Part shown: positions 28,743-38,027 of the stretch, one piece after another
How the letters are laid out: each line of letters begins with the position of its first letter
How positions within the stretch are numbered: position 1 is the first letter of the stretch
Assembly: GCA_003574895.1 (NCBI GenBank)
Contig: PJFB01000001.1
Location: 496,001 to 560,000, forward strand
Source of the DNA: Geobacter sp.
GTDB taxonomy: Bacteria > Desulfobacterota > Desulfuromonadia > Geobacterales > Pseudopelobacteraceae
Direction: 5' to 3'
Length of the DNA stretch: 64,000 nt
Made by a program: the position numbers and the translations under genes
Notes under the pieces: generated by a model
The model's database searches: none
Seen by the model: the letters and a program-made list of their open reading frames with translations, nothing else
Told to the model about the DNA's origin: nothing

Positions 28743-28802
28743 TGTAGGGGCGACCCCAAGTGGTCGCCCGAATCAAGGCAGCCACACGGGGCTGCCCCTA
28801 CA
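28743..28802. repeat. 60-bp TGTAGGGGC palindromic element between pyrB and pyrC
   Basis: Terminal inverted repeats TGTAGGGGC (28743-28751) and GCCCCTACA (28794-28802) enclose two hairpins: GGGCGACC/GGTCGCCC and GGCAGCC/GGCTGCC. It fills most of the 90-base gap between pyrB and pyrC. The form is that of small non-autonomous palindromic elements scattered between genes in many bacteria (inference). A related 91-bp element is at 55404-55494. Confidence 0.75.
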
Positions 28803-28811
28803 AGACCAATT

Positions 28812-29744
28812 CTACTCCAACTCGCCACCGCATACGTGGTACAGCATCGACATCCTCACCGCCACGCCGTTCTCCACCTGCTTCAGAATGTGAGATTGAG
28901 AGCCGTCCACCACATAGCTGGACATTTCAACCCCACGGTTGATCGGACCGGGATGCATAACCATGGCGTTCGGCTTGGCCAGCTTGAGATTATCAGGATT
29001 AAGTCCAAAGTAACGAGAGTATTCACGGGCATTGGGCATGAGGGTCTTTCCCTGGCGCTCCTGCTGAATACGCAGCATCATGACCACATCGGCATCCTGG
29101 ATGGCTTCTTTCATGGTTGAGCAAACCGTCACGTTTCCCAACCGCTCGACACAGGGCGGCATCATGGTGGGTGGGCCGGCCAGGTAGACGTGGGAACCCA
29201 TCTTGGTCAAACCCTGTATATCGGACCGGGCCACGCGGCTATGGGTGATGTCGCCGACAATGGCGACTTTGAGGCCATCCAGGCGCCCGAAACGGTCTTT
29301 CATGGTCAGCATGTCCAATAAACCTTGTGAAGGGTGCTCATGGGCGCCGTCACCGGCGTTTATGATCGAGCAGGACACCTTTTTGGCCAGAAAATAGTGG
29401 GCTCCGGAAACCGCATGGCGCATAACTATTATGTCCGGCTTCATGGCCAGCAGATTCAGGGCCGTATCGGCCAGGGTCTCACCCTTGGTGGACGAACTGG
29501 TTGAAGGCGAGATGTTGACCGTATCGGCCGAGAGCCGTTTAGCAGCGATTTCGAATGAGGTGCGAGTCCTGGTGGATGCCTCATAAAACAGGTTGATGAT
29601 TGTTTTGCCGCGAAGAGTGGGAACCTTCTTGATTGCGCGGCTGTTGATCTCCCGCATGTTTTCGGCCGTGGAGATGAGCAGCTCGATCTCCTCCTTGGTC
29701 AGGTCCCTGAGCGCAATGATGTCCCGATGTTTAAATTCCGCCAT
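28812..29744 (-). CDS. pyrB: aspartate carbamoyltransferase catalytic subunit
   Basis: 310 residues, standard length. Carbamoyl phosphate-binding STRTRTSFE (about 55-63), [12 protein letters not shown], and [11 protein letters not shown] near the C-terminus are all present. It condenses carbamoyl phosphate and aspartate, the first committed pyrimidine step. No pyrI-type regulatory subunit gene is seen; regulation is likely by PyrR attenuation upstream. GGAGGG precedes ATG 29744, and pyrR ends 22 bases upstream. Confidence 0.97.
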   Translation of the reverse strand: MAEFKHRDIIALRDLTKEEIELLISTAENMREINSRAIKKVPTLRGKTIINLFYEASTRTRTSFEIAAKRLSADTVNISPSTSSSTKGETLADTALNLLAMKPDIIVMRHAVSGAHYFLAKKVSCSIINAGDGAHEHPSQGLLDMLTMKDRFGRLDGLKVAIVGDITHSRVARSDIQGLTKMGSHVYLAGPPTMMPPCVERLGNVTVCSTMKEAIQDADVVMMLRIQQERQGKTLMPNAREYSRYFGLNPDNLKLAKPNAMVMHPGPINRGVEMSSYVVDGSQSHILKQVENGVAVRMSMLYHVCGGELE

Positions 29745-29766
29745 GCCCCCTCCTAGTTATCTGAAA

Positions 29767-30375
<609 letters not shown>

Positions 30376-30395
30376 TCATTATCGATCATTTACAC

Positions 30396-30420
30396 CCTTG
30401 TCAGCCTCTCGGGCTGGATT
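30396..30420 (-). promoter_or_regulatory. PyrR-binding loop in pyr leader RNA
   Basis: The minus strand reads AATCCAGCCCGAGAGGCTG followed by ACAAGG. CAGCC pairs with GGCTG around a CGAGA loop, and the conserved UCCAG...GAGAGGCU core of PyrR-binding RNA is intact. It sits between the promoter and the leader terminator. Confidence 0.8.
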
Positions 30421-30449
30421 AAAAGGTAGTTCTTTGTATGTGTGACGGC

Positions 30450-30478
30450 AGATTATCACCATCAGATGGCAAGGTCAA
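30450..30478 (-). promoter_or_regulatory. sigma-70 promoter of the pyr operon
   Basis: Minus-strand TTGACC (30473-30478) and TAATCT (30450-30455) with a 17-base spacer. Transcription from here gives a leader of about 140 bases holding the PyrR loop and the terminator. Confidence 0.6.
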
Positions 30479-30519
30479 GGAAGATTTACCGCTGTGAACA
30501 AAGGGCAATGTTACCGCTG

Positions 30520-30948
30520 TCAGTGGCCATTTCTGCCGCTTGCGAGCGGCTCGTCAAGTACTACCAGGTAGCCGTCCGGATCAAAGCACCACATCTCTTT
30601 GATGCCGTAAGGTTTGATTTCAAGCGGATAGAGAATTTCCATGTCCTCTTCAATAATGGCATCACTGATCTCTTCGATATTCTGGACCTCGAAATGAAGC
30701 GTCAGTCCGTTGCCACGCGGAAACATGCCCAGTCGATGCGCCAGAATGGGATGGGTCCTCAGGACATCATTCTCTTCGACAAAGACGATGGCAATTCCAC
30801 CCATATCCAGCACAATGTGTTCCGGGGCACCTGGCGACGTAAATGACCGTTGCAGCGGCAGTTCCAGGATGCCACCATAAAACGCCTCGGTAACCAGCAA
30901 TTGGGATACAACCAGTTGGATGGAGTGCTGGGCGGCGTGTGCCTTCAT
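30520..30948 (-). CDS. VOC (glyoxalase/bleomycin-resistance) family protein
   Basis: 142 residues with two beta-alpha-beta-beta-beta modules: QLVVSQLLVTEAFYGGIL at the N-terminus and LTLHFEVQNIEEISDAI, then MWCFDPDGYLVVL at the C-terminus. Members bind a metal and act as dioxygenases, glyoxalases or resistance proteins; the substrate cannot be told. ATG 30948 overlaps the stop of the CcdA gene by four bases, so it is part of the ccdA-tlpA unit. The pyr promoter lies just downstream of its 3' end. Confidence 0.8.
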   Translation of the reverse strand: MKAHAAQHSIQLVVSQLLVTEAFYGGILELPLQRSFTSPGAPEHIVLDMGGIAIVFVEENDVLRTHPILAHRLGMFPRGNGLTLHFEVQNIEEISDAIIEEDMEILYPLEIKPYGIKEMWCFDPDGYLVVLDEPLASGRNGH

Positions 30949-31688
30949 TCAACACCTTTGAATAGCATTGAGGTGTATCCAGACAGGCGGGTGAGCCAGT
31001 TGGAATAGATTAGGACACCAATAACAATCAAAAACACCCCGGTCACGAATTCAAAGGTTCTGATGAATTTTTTGAAGCGATTGAAAACGGACAAAAACTG
31101 GTGCATGGCCAGCGATGATAACAAAAACGGGATACCAAGCCCCAGTGAGTAGAGCAACAACAGCAAAATACCTTCATAAACTTCCTCTTCGGTGGCAGCA
31201 ACCATCAGGATTGCTGCCAGAATCGGGCCTATGCATGGGGTCCAACCAGCGGCAAAGACCAAGCCGACCAGAAAGCTGCCGATATAACCGGCAGGTTTAT
31301 GCTTGATCGACACTCTTTTTTCACCCATCAACAACTTGATCGGCAGCAAACCGGTGACATGAATGCCGAAGAGCATGATCATCACGCCGCCAATCTTGCG
31401 GATCAAAACGGTGTGGCGATGCAGGAAGGTTCCGAGAAAAGTGGCCGAGGCCCCTAGAAGGACAAATACGACCGTAAAGCCTAGAATGAATGCAATGGAA
31501 TGGAAAATGGCCTTTTTCCGCACAACATGTGACGGGTGTTCCGCTTGTAGATCAGCAAAAGAAAGGCCGGTTATGTAGGTGATATAGGATGGTATCAGGG
31601 GGAGTACGCATGGAGACAGAAATGACAGAAGTCCGGCGATAAAGGCACCGGCGTAAGAAACTTGATCACCATGCGGAGCAACCGACAT
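30945..31688 (-). CDS. ccdA: CcdA-type thiol-disulfide transporter
   Basis: 247 residues with six hydrophobic segments. The two redox cysteines appear in LSPCVLPLIPSY (about residue 27) and AGWTPCIGPILAAIL (about residue 145). It carries electrons from cytoplasmic thioredoxin to periplasmic thiol proteins, mainly for cytochrome c maturation. The next gene upstream, ten bases away, encodes a TlpA/ResA-like partner. Overlap with the downstream VOC gene suggests one transcript. Confidence 0.92.
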   Translation of the reverse strand: MSVAPHGDQVSYAGAFIAGLLSFLSPCVLPLIPSYITYITGLSFADLQAEHPSHVVRKKAIFHSIAFILGFTVVFVLLGASATFLGTFLHRHTVLIRKIGGVMIMLFGIHVTGLLPIKLLMGEKRVSIKHKPAGYIGSFLVGLVFAAGWTPCIGPILAAILMVAATEEEVYEGILLLLLYSLGLGIPFLLSSLAMHQFLSVFNRFKKFIRTFEFVTGVFLIVIGVLIYSNWLTRLSGYTSMLFKGVE

Positions 31689-31698
31689 AATTTATTTC

Positions 31699-32223
31699 CT
31701 ATTTCATGCGTTCTTCAAGAAAAGAGATAACTTCCGGACTATCCCAAGACATCGGACCGATTACTTTTTTAATCAGCAGGCCATTCTTATCTATGATGTA
31801 GGTTTCCGGAACACCAGTAATGCCATAGGCCTTGGCGGCACGATTGTCCGGGTCGGTATAGGCGGGCAACGTCAAGCCGCTGGTCTGAAAAAACGACTCG
31901 ATTGCCGGTCTGCCACCTTCATCGATGGAGATAGCCACCATCTGAAACGGCTTGCCGGCCATGAGCTTGTTCAGTTTGACCATTGAAGGGATTTCTTCGC
32001 GGCAAGGCGGACACCAGGTCGCCCAGAAATTAAGCAGCACAACCTTGCCCTTCAGGTCAGACAATTTAAGGGGAGTGCCATTCAAACTATTAACAATCAC
32101 ATCAGGCGCAGGATGGAATTCGGAAGGCGCAGGCTGTTTGCGCGCCATACCAGGCTCTTTCCGGTTGCATGCCGACACTGACACAAGGGCAACCACCGCA
32201 AGCAGGTACAGAAACTTCTTCAT
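31699..32223 (-). CDS. TlpA/ResA-like thioredoxin-fold lipoprotein
   Basis: 174 residues. A signal peptide ends in the lipobox VSAC with Cys19; the thioredoxin fold has the active site WCPPC (about residues 73-77) and cis-Pro region GVPETYII. It probably reduces apocytochrome c or another periplasmic thiol protein, recharged by the adjacent CcdA. GGAGGAA precedes ATG 32223. The 57-base gap to ispB shows no terminator. Confidence 0.9.
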   Translation of the reverse strand: MKKFLYLLAVVALVSVSACNRKEPGMARKQPAPSEFHPAPDVIVNSLNGTPLKLSDLKGKVVLLNFWATWCPPCREEIPSMVKLNKLMAGKPFQMVAISIDEGGRPAIESFFQTSGLTLPAYTDPDNRAAKAYGITGVPETYIIDKNGLLIKKVIGPMSWDSPEVISFLEERMK

Positions 32224-32280
32224 TATTTCCTCCGGGAATATTGGGTGACCATACAGTTAAATGCAGTCGGCGCGGAGAAT

Positions 32281-33249
32281 CTATTTACTGCGGGTAACCA
32301 CATAATCGGCCAGGTCAAGCAAGGCTTCCCTGACCGGATTTGGCCCGAAACCACTAAGATGACTTGCACAGGTTTCAATATAGCCACGAGCAATCTTGAC
32401 CGTATATTCTATGCCGCCGTAACGTTTGACCAAGCCGGACACATTGCGGAAATCTTCCAGGGACATTTCATCCTTTTCAACGACAACGGCAATCGCTTCC
32501 CGTTCCTCTTCATTACAGTGTAACAAGGTATGAATCAACGGCAAGGTGATCTTGCCTTCTTCCAGGTCGTGGCCGATGGATTTTCCAAATTCTTCTTCAG
32601 TGGCAACATAGTCGAGAGTGTCGTCCATCAACTGAAAAGCAATGCCAAGGTCCATGCCGAAATCGGCAAGCATCTTTTGTTTTTCCAAGGACACCTGACC
32701 CAGGATTGCCCCGGCTTCGCAAGCCGCAGACATGAGAATCGCGGTTTTGGCTTGCACCACGCCGATATAATCGGCTTCGGTCAGGTCCATCTCGCCGGTG
32801 CAGAGAAGTTGCATGACCTCACCCTCGGCAATTATTGTGGTGGCATTGGACAAGACACGCAGGATGTCGAGACTGCCGGCGCAAACCATCAGCGAGAATG
32901 ATTTTGAAAAGAGAAAGTCACCTACCAGGACCGAGGCCTCGTTACCCCACAACGTATTGGCAGAAGCAATGCCGCGGCGCAAGGTAGCGCTGTCCACCAC
33001 GTCATCGTGGAGCAAGGTTGCTGTGTGGATGAATTCCACAACACTTGCCAGAGGAACGGCCTTGTCCCCCTGATAATCGCACAGCCGGGCCGCGAGCAAC
33101 AGTAGTGCGGGACGGACCCGTTTGCCACCGCTGGAAAGTACGTATTCCCCAACCTTGCGGATTAATGGGACGTCAGACTCCAAATCTTTACGGAACTGTT
33201 GTTCGACGAGTTTCAGATCATCGCCAATGATGTTCAAAGCGGCCTGCAT
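32281..33249 (-). CDS. ispB: polyprenyl diphosphate synthase (octaprenyl type)
   Basis: 322 residues. The first Asp-rich motif is LLHDDVVD (about 84-91) and the second MDDTLDY (about 215-221), with the GKRVRPALLLL substrate region near the N-terminus. It makes the long-chain isoprenoid tail for menaquinone or ubiquinone; chain length cannot be read by eye. I prefer ATG 33249 with AAGGGA upstream to the TTG at 33252. A TTGACA-18-TACTAT promoter precedes it, divergent from the DEAD-box gene. Confidence 0.92.
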   Translation of the reverse strand: MQAALNIIGDDLKLVEQQFRKDLESDVPLIRKVGEYVLSSGGKRVRPALLLLAARLCDYQGDKAVPLASVVEFIHTATLLHDDVVDSATLRRGIASANTLWGNEASVLVGDFLFSKSFSLMVCAGSLDILRVLSNATTIIAEGEVMQLLCTGEMDLTEADYIGVVQAKTAILMSAACEAGAILGQVSLEKQKMLADFGMDLGIAFQLMDDTLDYVATEEEFGKSIGHDLEEGKITLPLIHTLLHCNEEEREAIAVVVEKDEMSLEDFRNVSGLVKRYGGIEYTVKIARGYIETCASHLSGFGPNPVREALLDLADYVVTRSK

Positions 33250-33278
33250 CAAGTTATCCCTTGGGCTGAATTTTCGTC

Positions 33279-33308
33279 ATAGTAATGGAATGAAAAGCGG
33301 TTTGTCAA
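33279..33308 (-). promoter_or_regulatory. sigma-70 promoter of ispB
   Basis: Minus-strand TTGACA (33303-33308) and TACTAT (33279-33284), spacer 18, 30 bases before the ispB start. The -35 lies in one arm of an inverted repeat. Confidence 0.55.
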
Positions 33309-33345
33309 AGCATTTCTGGCCTTTGACAGCCCTTGTTGCACAAGG
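33303..33345. repeat. inverted repeats in the ispB/helicase divergent region
   Basis: TGTCAAAG (33303-33310) and CTTTGACA (33321-33328) form a perfect 8-bp inverted repeat with a 10-base spacer, placing a TTGACA box on each strand. CCTTGTtgcACAAGG (33331-33345) follows as a second perfect palindrome. They may be operators or paired -35 boxes; no regulator is known. Confidence 0.5.
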
Positions 33346-33428
33346 TTTCCATTGCCATAGCGCACTTCACGGTATATGTTGTGTCAGTAACAAAGTCATT
33401 ATATTAAAGGAAGTTTAGAGGATATTTC

Positions 33429-34817
33429 ATGAGATTTGATGAACTTGACCTGCCGGTCCAGGTTCTGCAGGGCATAACAGATGCCGGCTTCATAGACTGC
33501 ACCCCCATTCAGGAACGGACCCTGCCACTTTCGCTGTCCGGTAAAGACGTGGCCGGCCAGGCCCAGACCGGAACAGGAAAGACCGCGGCCTTTCTGTTAA
33601 CCCTGTTGACACGCCTGCTAAGCAAACCCCATGCAAAGGGGGATCATCCAAAGGCCTTGATCTTGGCCCCCACCCGCGAACTGGTAGTACAGATCGAACA
33701 GGATGCACAACTCCTGGGCAAACATTGCGGTTTTTCCATACAGGCCATCTACGGCGGCGTCGATTACATGAAGCAGCGTAACGCCTTGCGGGAAGGCGCC
33801 GACGTCATCATCGGCACACCCGGACGGCTGATAGATTACCTCAAACAGAAGGTCTACAGCCTCAAGGAAATCGAAATGCTGGTGATCGACGAGGCAGATC
33901 GCATGTTCGACATGGGGTTCATTGCGGATCTGCGATTTATCCTGCGTCGCCTTCCCCCTTTCGACAAGCGCCAGAATCTGATGTTTTCGGCCACGCTCAA
34001 CCAGCGCGTCATGGAGTTGGCCTATGAATTCATGAACATGCCGGAAAAGGTATCGGTCACGCCGGAGAAGATGACAGCCGATAAAATCGAGCAGGTCCTC
34101 TACCATGTCTCACGCAAGGAGAAGTTTCCCCTTCTGCTGGGGCTGCTCAGGCGCGACGGCATGGCCCGCACAATGATCTTCATCAACACCAAGCGCGAAG
34201 GCGAGTATCTGCATGATCGCCTGAATGCCAACGGATTTCCATGCCGCCTGATCTCCGGGGATGTGGAACAGAAGAAGCGGATGCACATCCTGGAGGATTT
34301 TAAGGATGGCAAGCTGCCGATCCTGATCGCCACCGATGTTGCCTCCCGGGGCCTTCATATCGACGGCGTCTCCCATGTCATAAACTACGACCTGCCACAG
34401 GATTGCGAGGATTACGTCCATCGCATAGGCCGCACTGCCAGGGCCGGGGCTGAAGGCAAGGCCATCTCACTGGCGGATGAGGATGGCGCCTTCTTTCTGG
34501 AGGCGATCGAAGAGTACATCAAAAACAAGATACCTACCGAATGGGCCGAGGATGAGCTCTTTGTCACGGACTATAACAAAGTTGCCCGTCCCAGGCATGT
34601 CAAGGACATGAAAAAGGAGGGGCATGCTGGAGGAAGGGGAAGCAGCAGGCCACCGAGAAAGGGTGCCCCAGCCCCCAAAAAGGCAGCGGCGGCGCCAAAA
34701 ACACCGGCAACTGTGAAGGTAAACCCGGAAACCGGAGAAGCGGCCAAGAAACGTCGGAGAAGAAGAAAAAAACCGGCCGGCGAAGGTTCGCCGGCAAAGC
34801 AGACACCTGCGGAATAA
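33429..34817 (+). CDS. DEAD-box ATP-dependent RNA helicase
   Basis: 462 residues. All helicase motifs are visible: AQTGTGKT, PTRELVVQ, GTPGRLIDYL, DEADRMFDMGF, SAT, and HRIGRTARAG near residue 325. A basic, Ala/Pro/Lys-rich tail of about 65 residues (from about 398) probably binds RNA, as in RhlB/RhlE or CsdA-type enzymes. It remodels RNA in decay or ribosome assembly; which role cannot be decided. GAGGA precedes ATG 33429. It is convergent with the CcsA-like gene, 13 bases from its end, with no clear terminator. Confidence 0.93.
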   Translation: MRFDELDLPVQVLQGITDAGFIDCTPIQERTLPLSLSGKDVAGQAQTGTGKTAAFLLTLLTRLLSKPHAKGDHPKALILAPTRELVVQIEQDAQLLGKHCGFSIQAIYGGVDYMKQRNALREGADVIIGTPGRLIDYLKQKVYSLKEIEMLVIDEADRMFDMGFIADLRFILRRLPPFDKRQNLMFSATLNQRVMELAYEFMNMPEKVSVTPEKMTADKIEQVLYHVSRKEKFPLLLGLLRRDGMARTMIFINTKREGEYLHDRLNANGFPCRLISGDVEQKKRMHILEDFKDGKLPILIATDVASRGLHIDGVSHVINYDLPQDCEDYVHRIGRTARAGAEGKAISLADEDGAFFLEAIEEYIKNKIPTEWAEDELFVTDYNKVARPRHVKDMKKEGHAGGRGSSRPPRKGAPAPKKAAAAPKTPATVKVNPETGEAAKKRRRRRKKPAGEGSPAKQTPAE

Positions 34818-34830
34818 AATCCCTATCTAG

Positions 34831-35565
34831 TTAAAAACTGTGGGAGCTCTTCATCAGCATGCTCACCCCCAGGTAGGTAAAGAGCATCACAAACACGCCG
34901 CCAATGCCCAACCAGGCGGCGGCGTGGTCCCATTGGCGCCCTTTGAGCCTGACATGCAGCACAAGGGCGTAGTACAGCCAAAGGATTGAGGTCCAGAGTT
35001 CCTTGGCTGTCCAAAGCCAGTAGGTCCCCCAGGCATAATAGCCCCAGATGCCACCAGCCACCATGGAAGCAGAAAACAGAGTCCAGCCGACCAAGACCGC
35101 CTTGTACTGCAGATCCAGCCAGCCGCGTTCGCCCCGCATCAAAAAGGCCGCACACAAAAGCCCCCCCACCGTAAAGAGGGCATAGCCGAAGAATGCCAAC
35201 ACCACATGCAACTCGAACCAGAGCGTATCAAGGATCTGCGGCAAAGGCATATTCAAGGGCTGGAACGCAAGTGCCGCCAAGGTAAATATACCGGCCGTAA
35301 TCCCAGCAGCCATGGTAAACCAGCGGGCCGACCGGAGTGCCGGAGAAACCGACATGATGCCGGCCATTGCGGCAATGGACAGGGAGAGAAACTCCAAGGT
35401 ATCGTGGGGGCCCAGCAATGGCAGATGACCTAGCTGCACCCCCCTGACCACCGTGTAGGCCAATTCGGCCCCAAGACCGGCAAGCAGCACTGCGCGCCAC
35501 GACGACCCCAAAAGAAAACAGGCGAGCGCCGTGTAAAGCAGCCATTTCATGCTGATCATTGCCAT
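34831..35565 (-). CDS. CcsA/ResC-like cytochrome c assembly membrane protein
   Basis: 244 residues with about eight hydrophobic segments and a CcsA-like domain in the second half. The tryptophan-rich heme-handling motif reads WGTYWLWTAKELWTS (about 185-200); the Asp usually found after WxW is Thr here. Candidate heme-ligand His residues flank it (GPHDTLEF, ELHVVLAFF, LVLHVRLKG). It may export or attach heme, or belong to the HemX-like relatives. The start overlaps the upstream stop (TGATG; GTG one codon earlier is possible), so it is translated together with the zinc-ribbon gene. No ResB partner gene is adjacent. Confidence 0.82.
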   Translation of the reverse strand: MAMISMKWLLYTALACFLLGSSWRAVLLAGLGAELAYTVVRGVQLGHLPLLGPHDTLEFLSLSIAAMAGIMSVSPALRSARWFTMAAGITAGIFTLAALAFQPLNMPLPQILDTLWFELHVVLAFFGYALFTVGGLLCAAFLMRGERGWLDLQYKAVLVGWTLFSASMVAGGIWGYYAWGTYWLWTAKELWTSILWLYYALVLHVRLKGRQWDHAAAWLGIGGVFVMLFTYLGVSMLMKSSHSF

Positions 35566-36401
35566 CACAGCTTGACGACCGAAGTCACCTTTTTGTCTTT
35601 GAGAAAGCGGTCAAGCAGGAAGATCGGGATGCCCCATAACGCACTAACAAAGAGGATGTTGATAATCTCCACGAAGTAGCCGAGCAGGACATGCGGGATC
35701 GGCTCCAGAACCCAGTTAACAAACTCTGTTACCTGATAAACTGGTACAAAGACCAAGGCCGCCCGTAGCGTCCAGGAAAGGAGTTTCAGCGCAATCTCCT
35801 TTTGTTGGATAAAAAACAGTGCGCTTGCCAGGGCTGCACCGCCATACAAGGTCTTGATCCATGGAAGCAGTCCATAATGGGCAAACACATACCACATCGA
35901 CACCTGTTCATCCCTCTGTGCCGCCAGTTGTTCCCGGATTTCACCAGGATTGTACTGCAACAATTCCCACACCCCCATGCCCAGGATGATGATGGCGGCC
36001 AGGGCGCAACCCCAGCCGATCAGGGTTACCGGATGCAGGTTATCGACAAAAGCGGCAACCGGAGAAGTTTCTTCTTCGGGAGGTAGTGCAACTTCATCAC
36101 GGCTGAACTTTCTGGTCAATAGCTCCTGCTCCCTGGCACGGGTCTGTTCTTCACGTTGACGTTCTATGGCCGTCTTGACAATCACACCGCACTTGGGGCA
36201 TGCGGCAAAGCGCTCCTCGCCAAAGGTGCTGTAGGCGCAGACCGGGCAGGTATCCACCAGGTAATCGTCGCCACCTGCCCGGGGCCTTGTGACGGTAAAG
36301 CCGTGCTTGCAGCGCGGGCAGCTTAAAAAACGCCCCTCTTCGGGAATTTCGTGTTCGGGAATACTACCGCTGGCGTTGCAATTGGGGCAGGAAATCTTCA
36401 T
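35565..36401 (-). CDS. zinc-ribbon (MJ0042-type) membrane protein
   Basis: 278 residues. The N-terminus holds three Cys-x2-Cys units plus partners: CPNC (residues 4-7), CPRC (about 28-31), and CPVC with CPKC (about 52-72), forming two likely zinc ribbons. A charged stretch (80-115) precedes about four hydrophobic segments (130-270). I know no function; it resembles zinc-ribbon membrane proteins of Geobacter-like species. ATG 36401 gives a start at the first ribbon; AGGAG lies 14 bases upstream, a long spacing. It overlaps the CcsA-like gene. Confidence 0.75.
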   Translation of the reverse strand: MKISCPNCNASGSIPEHEIPEEGRFLSCPRCKHGFTVTRPRAGGDDYLVDTCPVCAYSTFGEERFAACPKCGVIVKTAIERQREEQTRAREQELLTRKFSRDEVALPPEEETSPVAAFVDNLHPVTLIGWGCALAAIIILGMGVWELLQYNPGEIREQLAAQRDEQVSMWYVFAHYGLLPWIKTLYGGAALASALFFIQQKEIALKLLSWTLRAALVFVPVYQVTEFVNWVLEPIPHVLLGYFVEIINILFVSALWGIPIFLLDRFLKDKKVTSVVKL

Positions 36402-36571
36402 AACGGTATGCAATGCTCCTGATCAAGCCGTTTCCAAGCGGAAAAACAAGCGTAAAGAGTAACAAACAATTAAAAATAACAGCAGGCTTTATTATCCCGC
36501 AAGAAAAAAGTTGGCTTTAAATATGTTCGGTAAGAGTGCTTCGAAGAATGTCGATCTACTCAGCGAACTTG

Positions 36572-37150
36572 TCACTTTATAATAAAATCCGCCACAAACT
36601 GACTGGCCTCCGGCATGAATAGGCTGAAATCTTGCCGCAATCCGGAATAAAGCCGCACAAGCTCCGTTTCAGCGCCTGCCAGTGGATTTGGGCGACGCAC
36701 CCTGCGCGACATGCGCTCCAAAGCCCGGCCGATGCCAGTTATCTCCAGGTAGGATGGTAGCAATTCATCGAAAATAACCGGCACCAGCGGCTTCATGCTT
36801 TCAGGTAGCCAGTTGTGCCGCGCCTCCACTACCTCCCTGATACGCTGAAGATAGGAATCAAGGGGCTCCCTGGACCATCGATCCCATTCCGTTGCCAGAA
36901 AATGATCGTAGAACACATCAACCAGCACCCCGCGCCAGAGTCTGTAATCAGGATCGATCCGTTTCCTGCTCAGGTTGAAGAGCGGGTGTTGCTGGGCAAA
37001 GGAATCGATTCCGCGATGTAATGCAATGCCTGTCCTGATACGGTCGGGATAGCCATCCCCGATTCTTCCTTTGACAAAATCGCCCATGAGATTGCCTGTC
37101 AGGATATCAGGGTCATCACCGGACAAATAGAGGTGAAAGAGGAAGTTCAA
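36572..37150 (-). CDS. acpH: acyl carrier protein phosphodiesterase-like protein
   Basis: 192 residues, matching AcpH (DUF479) in length and motifs: NFLFHLYLSGDDPDILTGNLMGDFVKG at the N-terminus split across residues 2-28, HRGIDSF, and VDVFYDHFLATEW. AcpH removes the phosphopantetheine group from ACP. It lies 28 bases downstream of the slipin gene on the same strand. The 170 bases beyond its stop toward the zinc-ribbon gene contain no gene. Confidence 0.87.
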   Translation of the reverse strand: MNFLFHLYLSGDDPDILTGNLMGDFVKGRIGDGYPDRIRTGIALHRGIDSFAQQHPLFNLSRKRIDPDYRLWRGVLVDVFYDHFLATEWDRWSREPLDSYLQRIREVVEARHNWLPESMKPLVPVIFDELLPSYLEITGIGRALERMSRRVRRPNPLAGAETELVRLYSGLRQDFSLFMPEASQFVADFIIK

Positions 37151-37178
37151 ATGGGGCTCCTGGCATGGCGATCACTCG

Positions 37179-37946
37179 TCATTCCTTGTCCTTCTTATCC
37201 AGGAACATCTTGATCATGTCGATGGGCACCGGAAAGATCGTGGTGGAGTTCTTCTCGGCTCCGATCTCGGTAAGGGTCTGGAGATAGCGGAGTTGCAGGG
37301 CGGTCGGCTCAACGGCCAGTACCTTGGCGGCCTGGGCAAGCTTTTCCGAGGCCTGAAGTTCTCCCTCGGCGTGGATAATCTTGGCGCGCCGCTCACGCTC
37401 TGCCTCGGCCTGTTTGGCAATGGCCCGCTGCATCTCCTGAGGCAGGTCGATATTCTTAACTTCCACGTTGGCAACTTTCACCCCCCACGGCCCGGTATGG
37501 CGATCAAGGATCTCCTGCAGCTCCTTGTTGATCTTCTCCCGGTTGGCCAGGAGTTCATCCAGGTCCACCTGGCCGAGTACGCTCCGGAGTGTCGTCTGGG
37601 AGAGCTGGCTGGTGGCATAAAGGTAGTTTTCCACGTCCACGACCGCTTTCTGCGGTTCCATGACCCGGAAGTAGATGACCGCCGAGACCTTGACCGTCAC
37701 ATTATCGTGGGTGATCACATCCTGCGCCGGTACATCCATGACCACGGTCCGCAGCGTAACCCGCACCAAGCGGTCGATGCCGGGGATGATGAAGAAAAGC
37801 CCGGGACCACGTATTCCGGCCAGACGCCCCAGGCGAAAGAGAACGCCCCGCTCGTATTCGGGCAGGATCCGGACCGCACTGGCAATGAACATTACAACGA
37901 GAATAAAGAGAAATAAGACCGGAACGTAATTGAAGATATTGAACAT
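37179..37946 (-). CDS. slipin/stomatin-like SPFH protein
   Basis: 255 residues: an N-terminal hydrophobic anchor (about 7-28), then an SPFH domain starting [13 protein letters not shown], and a C-terminal coiled-coil stretch rich in Ala, Glu, Arg (about 175-225). Prokaryotic stomatins form membrane oligomers and are cleaved by the NfeD-type protease partner, which is the next gene upstream. AGGAGG precedes ATG 37946. The gap to nfeD is 81 bases. Confidence 0.93.
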   Translation of the reverse strand: MFNIFNYVPVLFLFILVVMFIASAVRILPEYERGVLFRLGRLAGIRGPGLFFIIPGIDRLVRVTLRTVVMDVPAQDVITHDNVTVKVSAVIYFRVMEPQKAVVDVENYLYATSQLSQTTLRSVLGQVDLDELLANREKINKELQEILDRHTGPWGVKVANVEVKNIDLPQEMQRAIAKQAEAERERRAKIIHAEGELQASEKLAQAAKVLAVEPTALQLRYLQTLTEIGAEKNSTTIFPVPIDMIKMFLDKKDKE

Positions 37947-38027
37947 GATTGTTCCTCCTGTTGACTATCGGCGAACCCAGTATGCACCTAAAGTTCGAAA
38001 ATGTTATTCTTAAAAAATCTACCGCAC

